From Actimicrobium sp035984655 (GTDB taxonomy: Bacteria; Pseudomonadota; Gammaproteobacteria; Burkholderiales; Burkholderiaceae_D): a stretch of DNA of 64,000 nucleotides. The first letter of the stretch is position 1. Every line of letters starts with the position of its first letter. The stretch spans positions 62,001-126,000 of the forward strand of contig NZ_JAXCHT010000004.1 of NCBI RefSeq assembly GCF_035984655.1, written 5' to 3'. Of this stretch, positions 1 to 8,697 are shown in pieces. A program made the translations under genes and the position numbers. The notes under the pieces were generated by a model that saw only the letters and a program-made list of their open reading frames with translations, ran no database searches and was not told the origin of the DNA.

Positions 1-1
1 A

Positions 2-1258
2 TTGCGCGGTGACAGCGGTCCGTTGCACGTGGCGGAACAGCAAAGTCCGCGTCCCGTGTCACAGGCCTTCGTGGACGCCTGCGCCGAAAACGGCATCGCG
101 CCCAACCCCGACTACAACGGCCCGTTCCAGGAGGGCGCGTTCCTGTATCAGGTGACGCAATTCCATCAGGGCGAGCGCAATGGCCAGCGCTGCTCGGCGG
201 CGGCGGCCTACCTGCATCCGGTCATGGAGCGCCGCAACCTGACCGTCCTGACCCGGGCACAGGCGCGCCGCATCCTGTTCGACGGCACGCGGGCCATCGG
301 TATCGAATACCAGCAGGACGGCAAAATCCATCAGGTGCGGGCAAGTCGTGAAGTCGTGCTCAGCGGCGGCGCCTTCAATTCGCCGCAATTGCTGATGCTG
401 TCCGGCGTTGGCGCGCGCGCCGAGCTGGATCGTCACGGCATCGCGCCGGTGCATCTGCTGGAGGGCGTCGGGAAGAACCTGCAGGATCATCTGGATTGCG
501 TGATGTCGTTCCGCTCGAAGGACACGGACATGTTCGGCATTGGCGTGGGCGCGCTGATGACCCAGATCGGCGCCTACCGCCAATGGCGGCGCGATGGCAC
601 CGGCATGATGGCCACGCCATTCGCCGAGGGCGGAGCGTTTTTCAAATCGTCGCCCGAGCTGTCGCGGCCGGACCTGCAATTGCATTTTTGTATTTCGATT
701 GTCGATGACCATGCCCGCAAGCTGCATCTGGGCTACGGTTTTTCGTGCCATGTCTGCGTGGTGCGGCCGGCCTCGCGTGGCACGGTCTTCCTCAACAGTA
801 CCGATCCGCTGGCGGCACCGGGCATCGATCCGCAATTCCTGTCGGACCAGCGCGACCTGCAGCTGCTGCTGGCCGGCACCCGGACGATGCGCAAGATTCT
901 CAATGCACCGGCGCTGGCGCGCTACCGCGCCAAGGAACTGTACACGGAGAACGTCCACACCGAGGCCGAGCTGGAACAGTACGTGCGCACGCATTCCGAC
1001 ACGATTTACCATCCGGTTGGCACCTGCAAGATGGGGGTGGATGCGCTGGCCGTGGTCGATCCGCAATTACGGGTTCATGGCCTGCGGCAGTTGCGCGTGG
1101 TCGATGCCTCGGTCATGCCACGCCTGATAGGCGGCAATACCAACGCACCGACATTCATGATTGCCGAGAAGGCGGCTGACATGATCCTCGCTGCTGCGCT
1201 CACTGCTCCTGCGACCACGGTGCGATCTTCGGCAACATCAGCATCCCCGGTATCGTGA
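2..1258 (+). CDS. GMC-family FAD-dependent oxidoreductase (choline dehydrogenase-like), 5' truncated
   Basis: C-terminal 418 residues of a glucose-methanol-choline oxidoreductase; the FAD-binding N-terminus lies outside the window. Members oxidise alcohols with FAD in the cytoplasm. The second GMC signature is present as GGAFNSPQLLMLSGVG near residue 122, the catalytic His region HPVGTCKMG near residue 337, and the C-terminal FAD motif GGNTNAPTFMIAEKAADMI near residue 379. The substrate cannot be told; choline/alcohol dehydrogenases such as BetA and AlkJ are the nearest well-known relatives. The last 59 bp overlap the 3' end of the convergent ampG-like gene. The frame is open to the window edge, so the first codon shown is internal, not a start. 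Confidence 0.9.
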   Translation: MRGDSGPLHVAEQQSPRPVSQAFVDACAENGIAPNPDYNGPFQEGAFLYQVTQFHQGERNGQRCSAAAAYLHPVMERRNLTVLTRAQARRILFDGTRAIGIEYQQDGKIHQVRASREVVLSGGAFNSPQLLMLSGVGARAELDRHGIAPVHLLEGVGKNLQDHLDCVMSFRSKDTDMFGIGVGALMTQIGAYRQWRRDGTGMMATPFAEGGAFFKSSPELSRPDLQLHFCISIVDDHARKLHLGYGFSCHVCVVRPASRGTVFLNSTDPLAAPGIDPQFLSDQRDLQLLLAGTRTMRKILNAPALARYRAKELYTENVHTEAELEQYVRTHSDTIYHPVGTCKMGVDALAVVDPQLRVHGLRQLRVVDASVMPRLIGGNTNAPTFMIAEKAADMILAAALTAPATTVRSSATSASPVS

Positions 1259-2441
1259 GGGCGAAGCAGACAAAGAAGAATAGAAACCAGCCGGTCTCGG
1301 CCACGATGTAGCCGGCCGAGGCGTTGATGAAGGTGCGCGGCACCGCGGCCAGGCTGGAGAACAGCGCGTACTGGGTGGCCGTATAGCGGGGATCGGTGGC
1401 GCGCGACAGGTACGCCACGAACGCCGCCGCGCCGAGTCCGAGGCTGCCGAAGGCTTCGAACGCAATCACCGCGCCCAGCACCAGCGGATCGGGACCGACA
1501 TGCGCCAGCCAGGCAAACCCCAGCACGGCCACGGCCTGGATTGCCCCGAACACCCACAGGCCGCGATTGATGCCGATCTTCAGCATCCAGATGCCGCCGA
1601 CGATCCCGCCCGCCAGACTGGCCCACAGCCCGGTGGTCTTGGCGATGACGCCAATCTGCGTCATCGAGAAGCCGACGTCGAGATAGAACTTGGTCGACAA
1701 CGCCGTGGCCATGCTGTCACCCAGCTTGTACAGAAAAATGAAGGCCAGAATCCACAGCGCATTGCGCCAGCCATCGCGCGCGATGAACTCGCGAAACGGC
1801 AGCACCACGGCTTGCGCGATATTTTTCGGCGGGGCGCCGTACAGCTCGGGTTCCTTGACCAGCAGCGTGCAGATCAGCCCCGGCAACATGAACGATGCGG
1901 TAATCCAGAACACCGGTTGCCACGGCATCCGGTCGGCCAGGATCAGGGCCAGCGCGCCGGGCACCATGCCGGCCACTTTGTAGGCGTTGACGTAGACGGC
2001 TGCGCCCAGGCCCTGTTGATTGTCGGGCAGGATTTCGCGCCGATAGGCATCGACCACGATGTCCTGGCTGGCCGACAGGAATGCCACCACGCTGGCCATG
2101 ACGGCGATCCAGGAAATCTGCGTCAGGGGATCGAGCATGCCCATGGCGCCGATCGCCACGAACAGTGCTGTCTGGGTGATTGCCATCCAGCCGCGCCGAC
2201 GTCCCAGTGTGCCGAAGTGAAACCGGTCCATCAACGGCGACCAGAGAAACTTCCAGGTATAGGGGAACATCACCAGCGCGAACAAGCCGAGCGCCTTCAC
2301 GTTCAAGCCCGACTTCGCCAGCCACGCCTGCAGCAGATACAGCAGGATGAACAGTGGCAGTCCGGAGCTGAATCCGAACACCAGCACCGCCAGCATGCGG
2401 CGGTTGACGCAGTCGCGCCAGTGCACGGCCGGCGCGGTCAT
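1200..2441 (-). CDS. ampG: AmpG-like MFS permease (muropeptide transporter family)
   Basis: 413-residue major facilitator with about 12 hydrophobic segments. The N-terminal FGFSSGLPLFILLYLLQAWL and the FPYTWKFLWSPLMDR loop are typical of AmpG, the inner-membrane permease that imports anhydromuropeptides for cell-wall recycling and beta-lactamase induction. It is shorter than enterobacterial AmpG (about 490), as is common in betaproteobacteria. Its ATG overlaps the metW stop by 4 bp (ATGA), so it is the last gene of a metX-metW-ampG unit. Other PAT/AmpG-fold transporters are possible, so the substrate is inferred. Confidence 0.85.
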   Translation of the reverse strand: MTAPAVHWRDCVNRRMLAVLVFGFSSGLPLFILLYLLQAWLAKSGLNVKALGLFALVMFPYTWKFLWSPLMDRFHFGTLGRRRGWMAITQTALFVAIGAMGMLDPLTQISWIAVMASVVAFLSASQDIVVDAYRREILPDNQQGLGAAVYVNAYKVAGMVPGALALILADRMPWQPVFWITASFMLPGLICTLLVKEPELYGAPPKNIAQAVVLPFREFIARDGWRNALWILAFIFLYKLGDSMATALSTKFYLDVGFSMTQIGVIAKTTGLWASLAGGIVGGIWMLKIGINRGLWVFGAIQAVAVLGFAWLAHVGPDPLVLGAVIAFEAFGSLGLGAAAFVAYLSRATDPRYTATQYALFSSLAAVPRTFINASAGYIVAETGWFLFFFVCFALTIPGMLMLPKIAPWSQEQ

Positions 2442-3067
2442 GGATTGCGCCTGGCGTCGGCGCGGGAATTTTTCTTCAGCCGGAATACCGCCAGGCTGCC
2501 GCGCCAGTTCGGCAGCACGCTGACCGGTTGACCGTCATGCAGGGCCACGCACTCGAGCACGTCCAGTCCGACCTGATTGGCCAGCTGTTCGAAATCCTTG
2601 ATCGTTGCGCAACGCAGGTTGGGGGTGTCATACCATTCGTACGGCAGGGTTTTCGAGACCGGCATGCGGCCTTTCATCAGCGCCAGCCGGTGTGGCCAGT
2701 AGGCGAAATTCGGAAACGACACGATCGCCTCGCGCCCGACCCGGGCGATATCGCGCAACACCGGTTCGACGTGCGTCATCATTTGCAGCGCCGACAAACA
2801 CAGCACGGTATCGAAGGCGTTGTCGGAGAACATGGCCAGACCGGTTTCCATGTCCTGCTGGATCACCGACACGCCGCGCTCAATGCAGGCCGGGATCTTG
2901 GCGTCGTCGATTTCAATGCCGTAGCCGTGGCATTGCTTGTCGGTTTGCAGGTAGTCGAGCATCACGCCATCGCCGCAACCCAGATCGAGCACCTGCGTGT
3001 CCGGCCGCACCCAATGCGCGATAAACGCGAGGTCGGCGCGCAGTTGTTTCAGTTCGTTGAAATTCAT
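2438..3067 (-). CDS. metW: methionine biosynthesis protein MetW (SAM-dependent methyltransferase fold)
   Basis: 209-residue class I methyltransferase-fold protein. The glycine-rich SAM motif VLDLGCGDGVMLDYL is near residues 26-40, followed by YGIEID and the late MetW block LPYEWYDTPNLR. MetW is the constant partner of MetX in Proteobacteria and is needed for, or stimulates, the acyltransferase step of methionine synthesis. The start overlaps the metX stop by 4 bp, showing translational coupling, and the end overlaps ampG in the same way. Confidence 0.95.
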   Translation of the reverse strand: MNFNELKQLRADLAFIAHWVRPDTQVLDLGCGDGVMLDYLQTDKQCHGYGIEIDDAKIPACIERGVSVIQQDMETGLAMFSDNAFDTVLCLSALQMMTHVEPVLRDIARVGREAIVSFPNFAYWPHRLALMKGRMPVSKTLPYEWYDTPNLRCATIKDFEQLANQVGLDVLECVALHDGQPVSVLPNWRGSLAVFRLKKNSRADARRNP

Positions 3068-4212
3068 GCGTGCTCTGCCTCAAGTGCTGCCTGGATTTTC
3101 TGATAATACGCACGCACGGCATTCATGTAGCGCGGATCGTCCTGCAGGAACGCATCGTGTCCATGCGGGGCGTCGATCTCGGCGTAGCTGACGCGGCGTC
3201 GGTTATTCACCAGCGCCTGCACCATCTCGCGGCTACGCTCGGGCGCGAAGCGCCAGTCGGTCTTGAACGACACCAGCAGGAACTCGGCTTGAACGCCGGC
3301 GAAGGCGCGCGTGAGATCGCCGTCAAACGCGCGCGCCGGATCAAAATAATCGAGCGCCTTGGTAATCAGCAGATAGGTGTTGGCATCAAAGTAGCGCGCG
3401 AACTTGTCGCCCTGATAGCGCAGATACGATTCAATCTCGAAGTCGACGCCGAAGTCGAACTGGTAGTCGGCCGAACGCAGGTCGCGACCGAATTTCTCGG
3501 CCATGTCGTCGTCCGACAGATAGGTGATGTGGCCGACCATGCGCGCCACCCGCAAGCCATTTTTCGGCACCACGCCATGCGCGTAGAAGTCGCCGCCGTG
3601 ATAATCCGGGTCGGTCAGGATGGCCTGCCGGGCGACATCGTTGAAGGCGATGTTTTGCGCCGACAGCCTGGGCGTCGACGCCACCACGACACAATGCCGC
3701 AAGCGCGCCGGAAACAGTAGCGCCCACGCCAGCGCCTGCATGCCGCCGAGCGATCCGCCCATGACAGCGGCAAACCGGGCGATGCCAAGGGCGTCGGCCA
3801 GGCGCGCTTGCGCCTGCACCCAGTCCTCCACGGTAATCACGGGAAAGCGCGCGCCATAGGGTTTGCCGGTGGCGGGATCGGGATGCATTGGCCCGGTCGA
3901 GCCAAAACAGGAACCGGGATTATTGACGCCGATAACGAAGAAGTGATCGGTATCGAGCGGCTTGCCGGGGCCGACCATGTTGTCCCACCAGCCCGGGTCG
4001 CCCGGATTGCCGTCTGCGTCCGCGTACATGCCGGCCACATGATGGGAGGCGTTGAGCGCGTGGCACACCAGCACCGCGTTCGAGCGCGTCGCATTGAGCG
4101 TGCCGTAGGTTTCATACACCAGCGAATAATCGGCCAGCAGCGCCCCGCTTTGCAGCGGCAACGGAGTCGAAAAGTGCATGGTCTGGGGTGTAACGATGCC
4201 GAGTGATGTCAT
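3064..4212 (-). CDS. metX: homoserine O-acyltransferase MetX (likely succinyl-specific)
   Basis: 382-residue alpha/beta hydrolase that acylates L-homoserine in the first committed step of methionine synthesis (cytoplasm). The nucleophile elbow GGSLGG puts the active Ser at residue 154; the Asp of FKTDWRF and the His of APHGHDAF complete the triad. Entry motif LVCHALNASHH is present. MetX proteins that occur with MetW in Proteobacteria are often succinyl- rather than acetyl-transferases; the cofactor choice is inferred from this context only. First gene of metX-metW-ampG. A minus-strand terminator about 85 bp upstream isolates the unit from the YidB-like gene. Confidence 0.95.
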   Translation of the reverse strand: MTSLGIVTPQTMHFSTPLPLQSGALLADYSLVYETYGTLNATRSNAVLVCHALNASHHVAGMYADADGNPGDPGWWDNMVGPGKPLDTDHFFVIGVNNPGSCFGSTGPMHPDPATGKPYGARFPVITVEDWVQAQARLADALGIARFAAVMGGSLGGMQALAWALLFPARLRHCVVVASTPRLSAQNIAFNDVARQAILTDPDYHGGDFYAHGVVPKNGLRVARMVGHITYLSDDDMAEKFGRDLRSADYQFDFGVDFEIESYLRYQGDKFARYFDANTYLLITKALDYFDPARAFDGDLTRAFAGVQAEFLLVSFKTDWRFAPERSREMVQALVNNRRRVSYAEIDAPHGHDAFLQDDPRYMNAVRAYYQKIQAALEAEHA

Positions 4213-4296
4213 GTTGATTCGGGTGCAGCCAGCAATGGGCGTGGTCGCAGTTTTCCTTGGTTCACGGTGCGTGGGCGGAGCGGGGCGGCGTGCAAT

Positions 4297-4322
4297 AAAA
4301 AAGCCCGACTGCGGGTCGGGCT
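4297..4322 (-). terminator. rho-independent terminator (minus strand)
   Basis: Seven-bp GC stem (GCCCGAC 4303-4309 with GTCGGGC 4315-4321), 5-nt loop, followed on the minus strand by a run of six U (4297-4302). It would stop transcripts arriving from the YidB-like gene before they enter metX. Confidence 0.8.
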
Positions 4323-4324
4323 AA

Positions 4325-4425
4325 GAACGCCTAACAAAACGCGCCTTGCTGCGTTGCCGCGCCTTGTCGTACAGGTGTACTGTCTGCGGCGCGGCGCCTT
4401 GCCAGACACGTCTTGTTAGACGTTC
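4325..4425. repeat. 101-bp imperfect extragenic palindrome
   Basis: The outer arms GAACGCCTAACAAAACG (4325-4341) and, on the other strand, GAACGTCTAACAAGACG (4425-4409) match at 15 of 17 positions. The centre is GTACAGGTGTAC (4369-4380). Both inner flanks are GC-rich and partly complementary. It lies next to the terminator in a 365-bp gap that holds no gene. The layout suggests a dispersed palindromic repeat (REP- or MITE-like); no second copy was noticed in the window. Confidence 0.7.
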
Positions 4426-4577
4426 GAAATCGGGGCTTGCGAACAAGCTCGCTTTAGCCGTATTTATTACGCGCCCGCAAGCTGATCTCAAATCGGCGCC
4501 GCGCACAAAGAATAACCATCTGGCCGGTTGGCGTCAAACGCAGGTTGCATTCCTTGCCGGTCTGGATGCCGGTGCTG

Positions 4578-4994
4578 TCAGCCGAACAGTTTCGCCTTGA
4601 GCATCCCGAGCCCCTGTTGCATCAGGTCGCCTTCCGGCACCTGACCATGCGGCGTAAGCTGGTCAATAATTTGCGGCAGCAGCTGGGCCAGTCCGGTGGT
4701 GGCGTGTTCCGGTGCAATGCCGGCGTCGTTGGCCGCCCTGGCAATGGCTTCTTCACCCAGCGCTGCCTTGATTTGATCGCCGGAAATCGGCTGGTTTTCA
4801 CCGTGCCCGATCCAGGATGCCACCTGGTCCCCGAGGCCGCTGTCCCTGAGTTTTTGCAGCAGTGCGGGTACCCCGCCGGCGCTGTTGATCAGCCCCATCG
4901 CGCTGCCAAACAAGTCACTCTGTGACACCGGGTCCTGCTTTTGCGCACCCAGCGTTCCCATTACCTGTCCTGCCAATTGATCGAGAAGTCCCAT
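4578..4994 (-). CDS. YidB-like DUF937 protein
   Basis: 138-residue small protein beginning MGLLDQLAGQVMGTL and rich in Gly, Leu and Gln, as in the YidB/DUF937 family. The region GDQVASWIGHGENQPISGDQIKAALG is the family's most conserved stretch; it resembles a two-helix repeat. Function is unknown. I place the start at 4994, because AGGAG ends 6 bp upstream; an in-frame ATG at 5000 directly abuts that Shine-Dalgarno and an even longer reading frame upstream looks non-coding. It stands alone between metX and ptsI. Confidence 0.85.
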   Translation of the reverse strand: MGLLDQLAGQVMGTLGAQKQDPVSQSDLFGSAMGLINSAGGVPALLQKLRDSGLGDQVASWIGHGENQPISGDQIKAALGEEAIARAANDAGIAPEHATTGLAQLLPQIIDQLTPHGQVPEGDLMQQGLGMLKAKLFG

Positions 4995-5233
4995 GGTCAT
5001 CTCCTGGTGAAGGGCGCCGGGCTGAATCCGTTCGGTTCCTGGCGCAAACAAAGAGGATGGACGATGCAGGGTCACTGTAGCGCCCAGCCAGCTGGAATGC
5101 TCCCGCAGTTGCCAGGCGCCAGGCGCGGCGTCGGCGTGAATCGGGGTAAGCATCCCGAAAAAGGATAGCACTCCGTGGCGATGACGAGCGCCAATTTTCG
5201 CCCCGGTTGATCCGGCGCGCAGCCATCGGTGGA

Positions 5234-6985
5234 TTACAGCGTCGCCAGCCGCTCGACGCCATCGGCAATCGCCTTCGGCTCGATCGCGCGCAGTATCTTC
5301 CTGGTTTGCGGCGTCAGCAGGCGCAGATCGCTGTTGAGGATTTCCTGCTTGACCGCCAGCAGCTGCGACGGATGCATCGAGAACTCGCGCAACCCCATGC
5401 CCAGCAGCAGCCGCGTCAGGCGCGTGTCGCCGGCCATTTCGCCGCACACTGCCACCGGCACGCCGTAGCGCGCGCCGATCGCAATCGTGCTGGACAACAA
5501 GTACAGGATCGCCGGATGCAGCGGGTTGTACAGATGGGCAACCTCGTGGTCAACGCGGTCGATCGCCAGCGTGTACTGGATCAGATCGTTGGTGCCGATC
5601 GACAGAAAGTCCATGCGCTTGATGAACAGTGGCAGCGTCAATGCCGCCGCCGGGATTTCGATCATCGCGCCGATCTGGATCGCATCGTCGAACTTCTTGT
5701 TAGCGTCGCGCAGCTGTTTCTTGGCCTGGGCGATCATCTGCAAGGTCTGGTCGATTTCAAACGCGTGCGACAGCATCGGCACCAGCAAGCGGATCGGACC
5801 GAATGCCGAGGCGCGCAGGATCGCGCGCAGCTGCATCAGGAACATTTGCGGTTCGGCCAGGCAGTAGCGAATTGCGCGCAATCCCAGCGCGGGATTGAGC
5901 GCCGTCTGTTCGGCGATGTCGAGCGGTTTGTCGGCGCCGATGTCAAGCGTGCGAATGGTCACCGGCCGGCCTTTCATGGCAACCACGGCCTTGCGATAGG
6001 ATTCGAACTGCTCATCCTCGGTCGGCAGTTTGTTGTGATAGCCGGTGCGGCCCATGAACAGGAATTCGGAGCGGAACAAGCCGACACCGCTGGCGCCCGC
6101 GTCGAGTGCGGCGGCGCAGTCCTCGGGCAGCTCGATATTGGCCATCAGGTGGATCGGGGTGCCGTCGATGGTGACGGCGGGGGTCTTCTTCAGCTTGCCA
6201 AGTTTCTTGCGCTCGCGTGTGAGTGCGATCTGGCGTTCGCGATACTGTTCCAGCACCTGCGGGCTCGGGTCGACAATCACGACGCCGGCGTCGCCGTCGA
6301 TGATCACCCAGTCATCCTGCGCAATCAGTGCCGATGCGTTCGACATGCCGACCGCGGCTGGAATATCCAGGCTGCGCGCGACGATGGCGGTGTGCGAATT
6401 CTGACCACCCACGTCAGTGACGAATCCGGCGAATGCACGGTCGCGAAACTGCAGCATGTCGGCCGGCGAAATGTCATGCGCCACCACGATCATGCGCGGC
6501 GTCTTCTCTTCGTCGTTCTTGAGTGCGGGCAGGGTGGTGGCGGTGCCGGTCAATACCTTGAGCACCCGCTCGCCGACCTGCTGGATGTCGGCCTTGCGCT
6601 CGCGCAGATAGGCGTCTTCGACTTCATCGAACTGCGCCGACAATTCGTCGATCTGGGTCACCAGCGCCCACTCGGCGTTGTAGTAACGGGTGCGGATGAT
6701 GTTGAGCGGAACTTCGGAAATCATCGGGTCCGACAGGATCAGCACATGCACGTCGATGAAGGCGCCCAGTTCGGCCGGCGAATCCTTGGGCAGCTCGCTC
6801 CAGATGGTTTGCAGTTCCTTGTGCACGGTCTGGATGGCGCTGCGCAGACGCTCGACTTCGGCTTCCATCTGGTCTTCGGCGATCAGGTAGTGCTTGACGT
6901 CGAGGGCCGCCGGCGCGAGCAGATGCGCGCGTCCGATCGCGATACCGCGCGAGACGGAAATGCCATGGAGCGTAAAAGAGGCCAT
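5234..6985 (-). CDS. ptsI: phosphoenolpyruvate-protein phosphotransferase (PTS enzyme I)
   Basis: 583-residue cytosolic enzyme that moves phosphate from PEP to HPr. The phosphorylated His is H198 in GGQNSHTAIVARS; the C-terminal PEP-binding barrel shows RTLDIGADK, FRSEFLFMGR, SIGTNDLIQY and the acid-base Cys in VCGEMAGD. Length is that of normal EI (about 575), without the GAF domain of PtsP. Third of the PTS genes in the order IIA-ptsH-ptsI, 24 bp after ptsH. With only a mannose-type IIA and no membrane permease nearby, a regulatory rather than sugar-transport role is plausible. Confidence 0.97.
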   Translation of the reverse strand: MASFTLHGISVSRGIAIGRAHLLAPAALDVKHYLIAEDQMEAEVERLRSAIQTVHKELQTIWSELPKDSPAELGAFIDVHVLILSDPMISEVPLNIIRTRYYNAEWALVTQIDELSAQFDEVEDAYLRERKADIQQVGERVLKVLTGTATTLPALKNDEEKTPRMIVVAHDISPADMLQFRDRAFAGFVTDVGGQNSHTAIVARSLDIPAAVGMSNASALIAQDDWVIIDGDAGVVIVDPSPQVLEQYRERQIALTRERKKLGKLKKTPAVTIDGTPIHLMANIELPEDCAAALDAGASGVGLFRSEFLFMGRTGYHNKLPTEDEQFESYRKAVVAMKGRPVTIRTLDIGADKPLDIAEQTALNPALGLRAIRYCLAEPQMFLMQLRAILRASAFGPIRLLVPMLSHAFEIDQTLQMIAQAKKQLRDANKKFDDAIQIGAMIEIPAAALTLPLFIKRMDFLSIGTNDLIQYTLAIDRVDHEVAHLYNPLHPAILYLLSSTIAIGARYGVPVAVCGEMAGDTRLTRLLLGMGLREFSMHPSQLLAVKQEILNSDLRLLTPQTRKILRAIEPKAIADGVERLATL

Positions 6986-7009
6986 CGGTTGTCGTCTTCA
7001 GTAAAAGGG

Positions 7010-7279
7010 TTATTCGCCTTCGCCGAACTTGTCGTCGATCAGTGCCTGTAACGCGGTAAAGCATGCCTGCTCATCCGGGCCGTCGGCTTCCAGCAGGACT
7101 TTCGCGCCCTTGCCGGCGGCCAGCATCATCACGCCCATGATCGATTTGGCGTTGACGCGGCGCTTGTTGCGGGTCATCCAGACTTCACTTTGAAACTTCG
7201 CTGCCAGCTGGGTCAGCTTGGCCGACGCCCGCGCATGCAGCCCCAGCTTGTTGATGATTTCGAGTTCTTGCTGGATCAT
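7010..7279 (-). CDS. ptsH: phosphocarrier protein HPr
   Basis: 89-residue HPr. The active His is H15 in KLGLHARAS. A Ser sits at position 46 in AKSIMGVMML, the place phosphorylated by HPr kinase in other bacteria; hprK is not in this window. It passes phosphate from EI (ptsI, directly downstream) to EIIA (directly upstream). Spacing on both sides is under 25 bp, so the three genes are co-transcribed. Confidence 0.97.
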   Translation of the reverse strand: MIQQELEIINKLGLHARASAKLTQLAAKFQSEVWMTRNKRRVNAKSIMGVMMLAAGKGAKVLLEADGPDEQACFTALQALIDDKFGEGE

Positions 7280-7297
7280 GAGTCAGTCTTAAAAAAA

Positions 7298-7705
7298 TTA
7301 ATTTGGCGACAGCCGGACCCGGTTGTCAACGCGTACCACGCCACTTTGGCCCCCCGCCAACGCCATCTCGACAACCACGTCGAGCGTGTCGTTGCGATAC
7401 GTCAGCGCGCGCAGCAACATCGGCAGGCTGATGCCGGCGATGACTTCGACGCGCCCCGGATCGTGCAGGGGCAAGGTGCAATTCGACGGCGTACCGCCCA
7501 TCACATCGGTCATGACCAGCACGCCATCGCCGGCATCAAGACGTTCGATGACGACCTTGGCGACGCGCTTGACTTCAGCGGTGTCCTGGTCGGCGCAGAC
7601 GTCGACGGCTTCAAGCCGCTCGGGTCGCCCGCGAAACACGTGCGACGCAGCTTCAATGAACGCCTGACCAAGCGGCGCATGAGTCAAGAGAAGAATGCCA
7701 ACCAT
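7298..7705 (-). CDS. PTS EIIA, mannose/fructose family (ManX-type IIA)
   Basis: 135-residue single-domain IIA of the mannose superfamily. The phosphoacceptor is H9 in ILLLTHAPLG and the conserved VLVMTDVMGGTPSN loop follows near residue 65. No IIB, IIC or IID partners are next to it. This IIA-HPr-EI trio beside gshAB is a recurring betaproteobacterial arrangement and is taken as a regulatory PTS branch. It lies 53 bp after gshB; a 40-nt interval between them can form an 8-bp stem (GAGCCGTC 7730-7737 with GACGGCTC 7762-7769). Confidence 0.92.
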   Translation of the reverse strand: MVGILLLTHAPLGQAFIEAASHVFRGRPERLEAVDVCADQDTAEVKRVAKVVIERLDAGDGVLVMTDVMGGTPSNCTLPLHDPGRVEVIAGISLPMLLRALTYRNDTLDVVVEMALAGGQSGVVRVDNRVRLSPN

Positions 7706-7758
7706 AGGGTGCTTTTAAAGCCTGAAAGGGAGCCGTCGGGATTTGTCCTCAAACCGGT

Positions 7759-8697
7759 TCAGACGGCTCTTTCAAGCGCGTCCACGAACATCGCGGCGAC
7801 ATTGCATCCGGTCTGTTGCCGGATTTCCTGAAAACAGGTCGGACTGGTGACATTAATTTCTGTCATGTAACCACCGATCACGTCCAATCCTACCAGCATC
7901 AGTCCGCGCGCAGCCAGTATTGGCGCAATGCCATGTGCAATTTCCAGATCGCGCTCGGTCAGCGGCTGCGCCACGCCGACACCGCCGGCGGCAAGATTGC
8001 CGCGCACCTCGGTGCCTTGCGGGATGCGCGCCAGGCTAAATGGCACCACGGCGCCGTCGATCAGCAGGATGCGCTTGTCGCCCTTGACGATCTCCGGGAT
8101 GTAGCGCTGGGCCATGATGGTCTGGCGTCCGTTCGCTGTCAGCGTCTCGATGACGACGCCGAGGTTCATCGCATCATCCCTGATGCGGAACACGCCGGTG
8201 CCGCCCATGCCATCCAGCGGCTTGAGGATGATGTCGCGGTGTTCCTCGTGAAAGGCGCGCAGGCGGGCATCGTCGCTGGTGACCAGGGTCGGCGCGGTGT
8301 ACTGCGGGAACAGCGCGATCGCCAGCTTTTCGTTGTGGTCGCGGATCGCGGCCGGCTTGTTGACGATGCGCGCGCCGTCGCGCTCGGCCAGCTCCAGCAG
8401 ATACGTGGTGTAGACGTATTCCATGTCGAACGGCGGGTCCTTGCGCATCACCACGATGTCGAATTCGTTCAAGGCCCTGGCCTGTCGCGGCGCGGCGCGG
8501 TACCAATCCTGCGCCTCGCCGGTCAGGGTCAGTTGCGCCACGTTGGCCGTCACCGCGCCGCCGGAAAATGCCATGTCGCGCGGCTCGAAGGCATGGATCT
8601 CGTGGCCGCGTCCGGCCGCTTCGGCCATCATCGCAAAGGTCGAATCCTTGTAGGTCTTGAAGCCGTCCAGCGGATCGGCGATGAAGGCAATTTTCAT
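7759..8697 (-). CDS. gshB: glutathione synthetase
   Basis: 312-residue ATP-grasp enzyme joining gamma-glutamylcysteine and glycine. Clear GshB blocks: MKIAFIADPLDGFKTYKDST at the start, VMRKDPPFDMEYVYTTYLLE, LKPLDGMGGTGVFRI and GLDVIGGYMTEINVTSPTC at the C-terminal Mg/ATP site. Length fits the E. coli enzyme (316). The ATG overlaps the gshA stop by one base (TAATG), so the two steps of glutathione synthesis are coupled. Confidence 0.97.
   Translation of the reverse strand: MKIAFIADPLDGFKTYKDSTFAMMAEAAGRGHEIHAFEPRDMAFSGGAVTANVAQLTLTGEAQDWYRAAPRQARALNEFDIVVMRKDPPFDMEYVYTTYLLELAERDGARIVNKPAAIRDHNEKLAIALFPQYTAPTLVTSDDARLRAFHEEHRDIILKPLDGMGGTGVFRIRDDAMNLGVVIETLTANGRQTIMAQRYIPEIVKGDKRILLIDGAVVPFSLARIPQGTEVRGNLAAGGVGVAQPLTERDLEIAHGIAPILAARGLMLVGLDVIGGYMTEINVTSPTCFQEIRQQTGCNVAAMFVDALERAV

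Noticed and set aside
5207..7051. 614-codon open frame opposite ptsI
   Set aside because: Antisense shadow in high-GC DNA; rich in Gln, Arg and His with no domain, while ptsI on the other strand is a clear enzyme.
7730..7769. 8-bp stem between gshB and the PTS IIA gene as a terminator
   Set aside because: 24-nt loop and no U-run on the minus strand; at most a processing or pausing hairpin.
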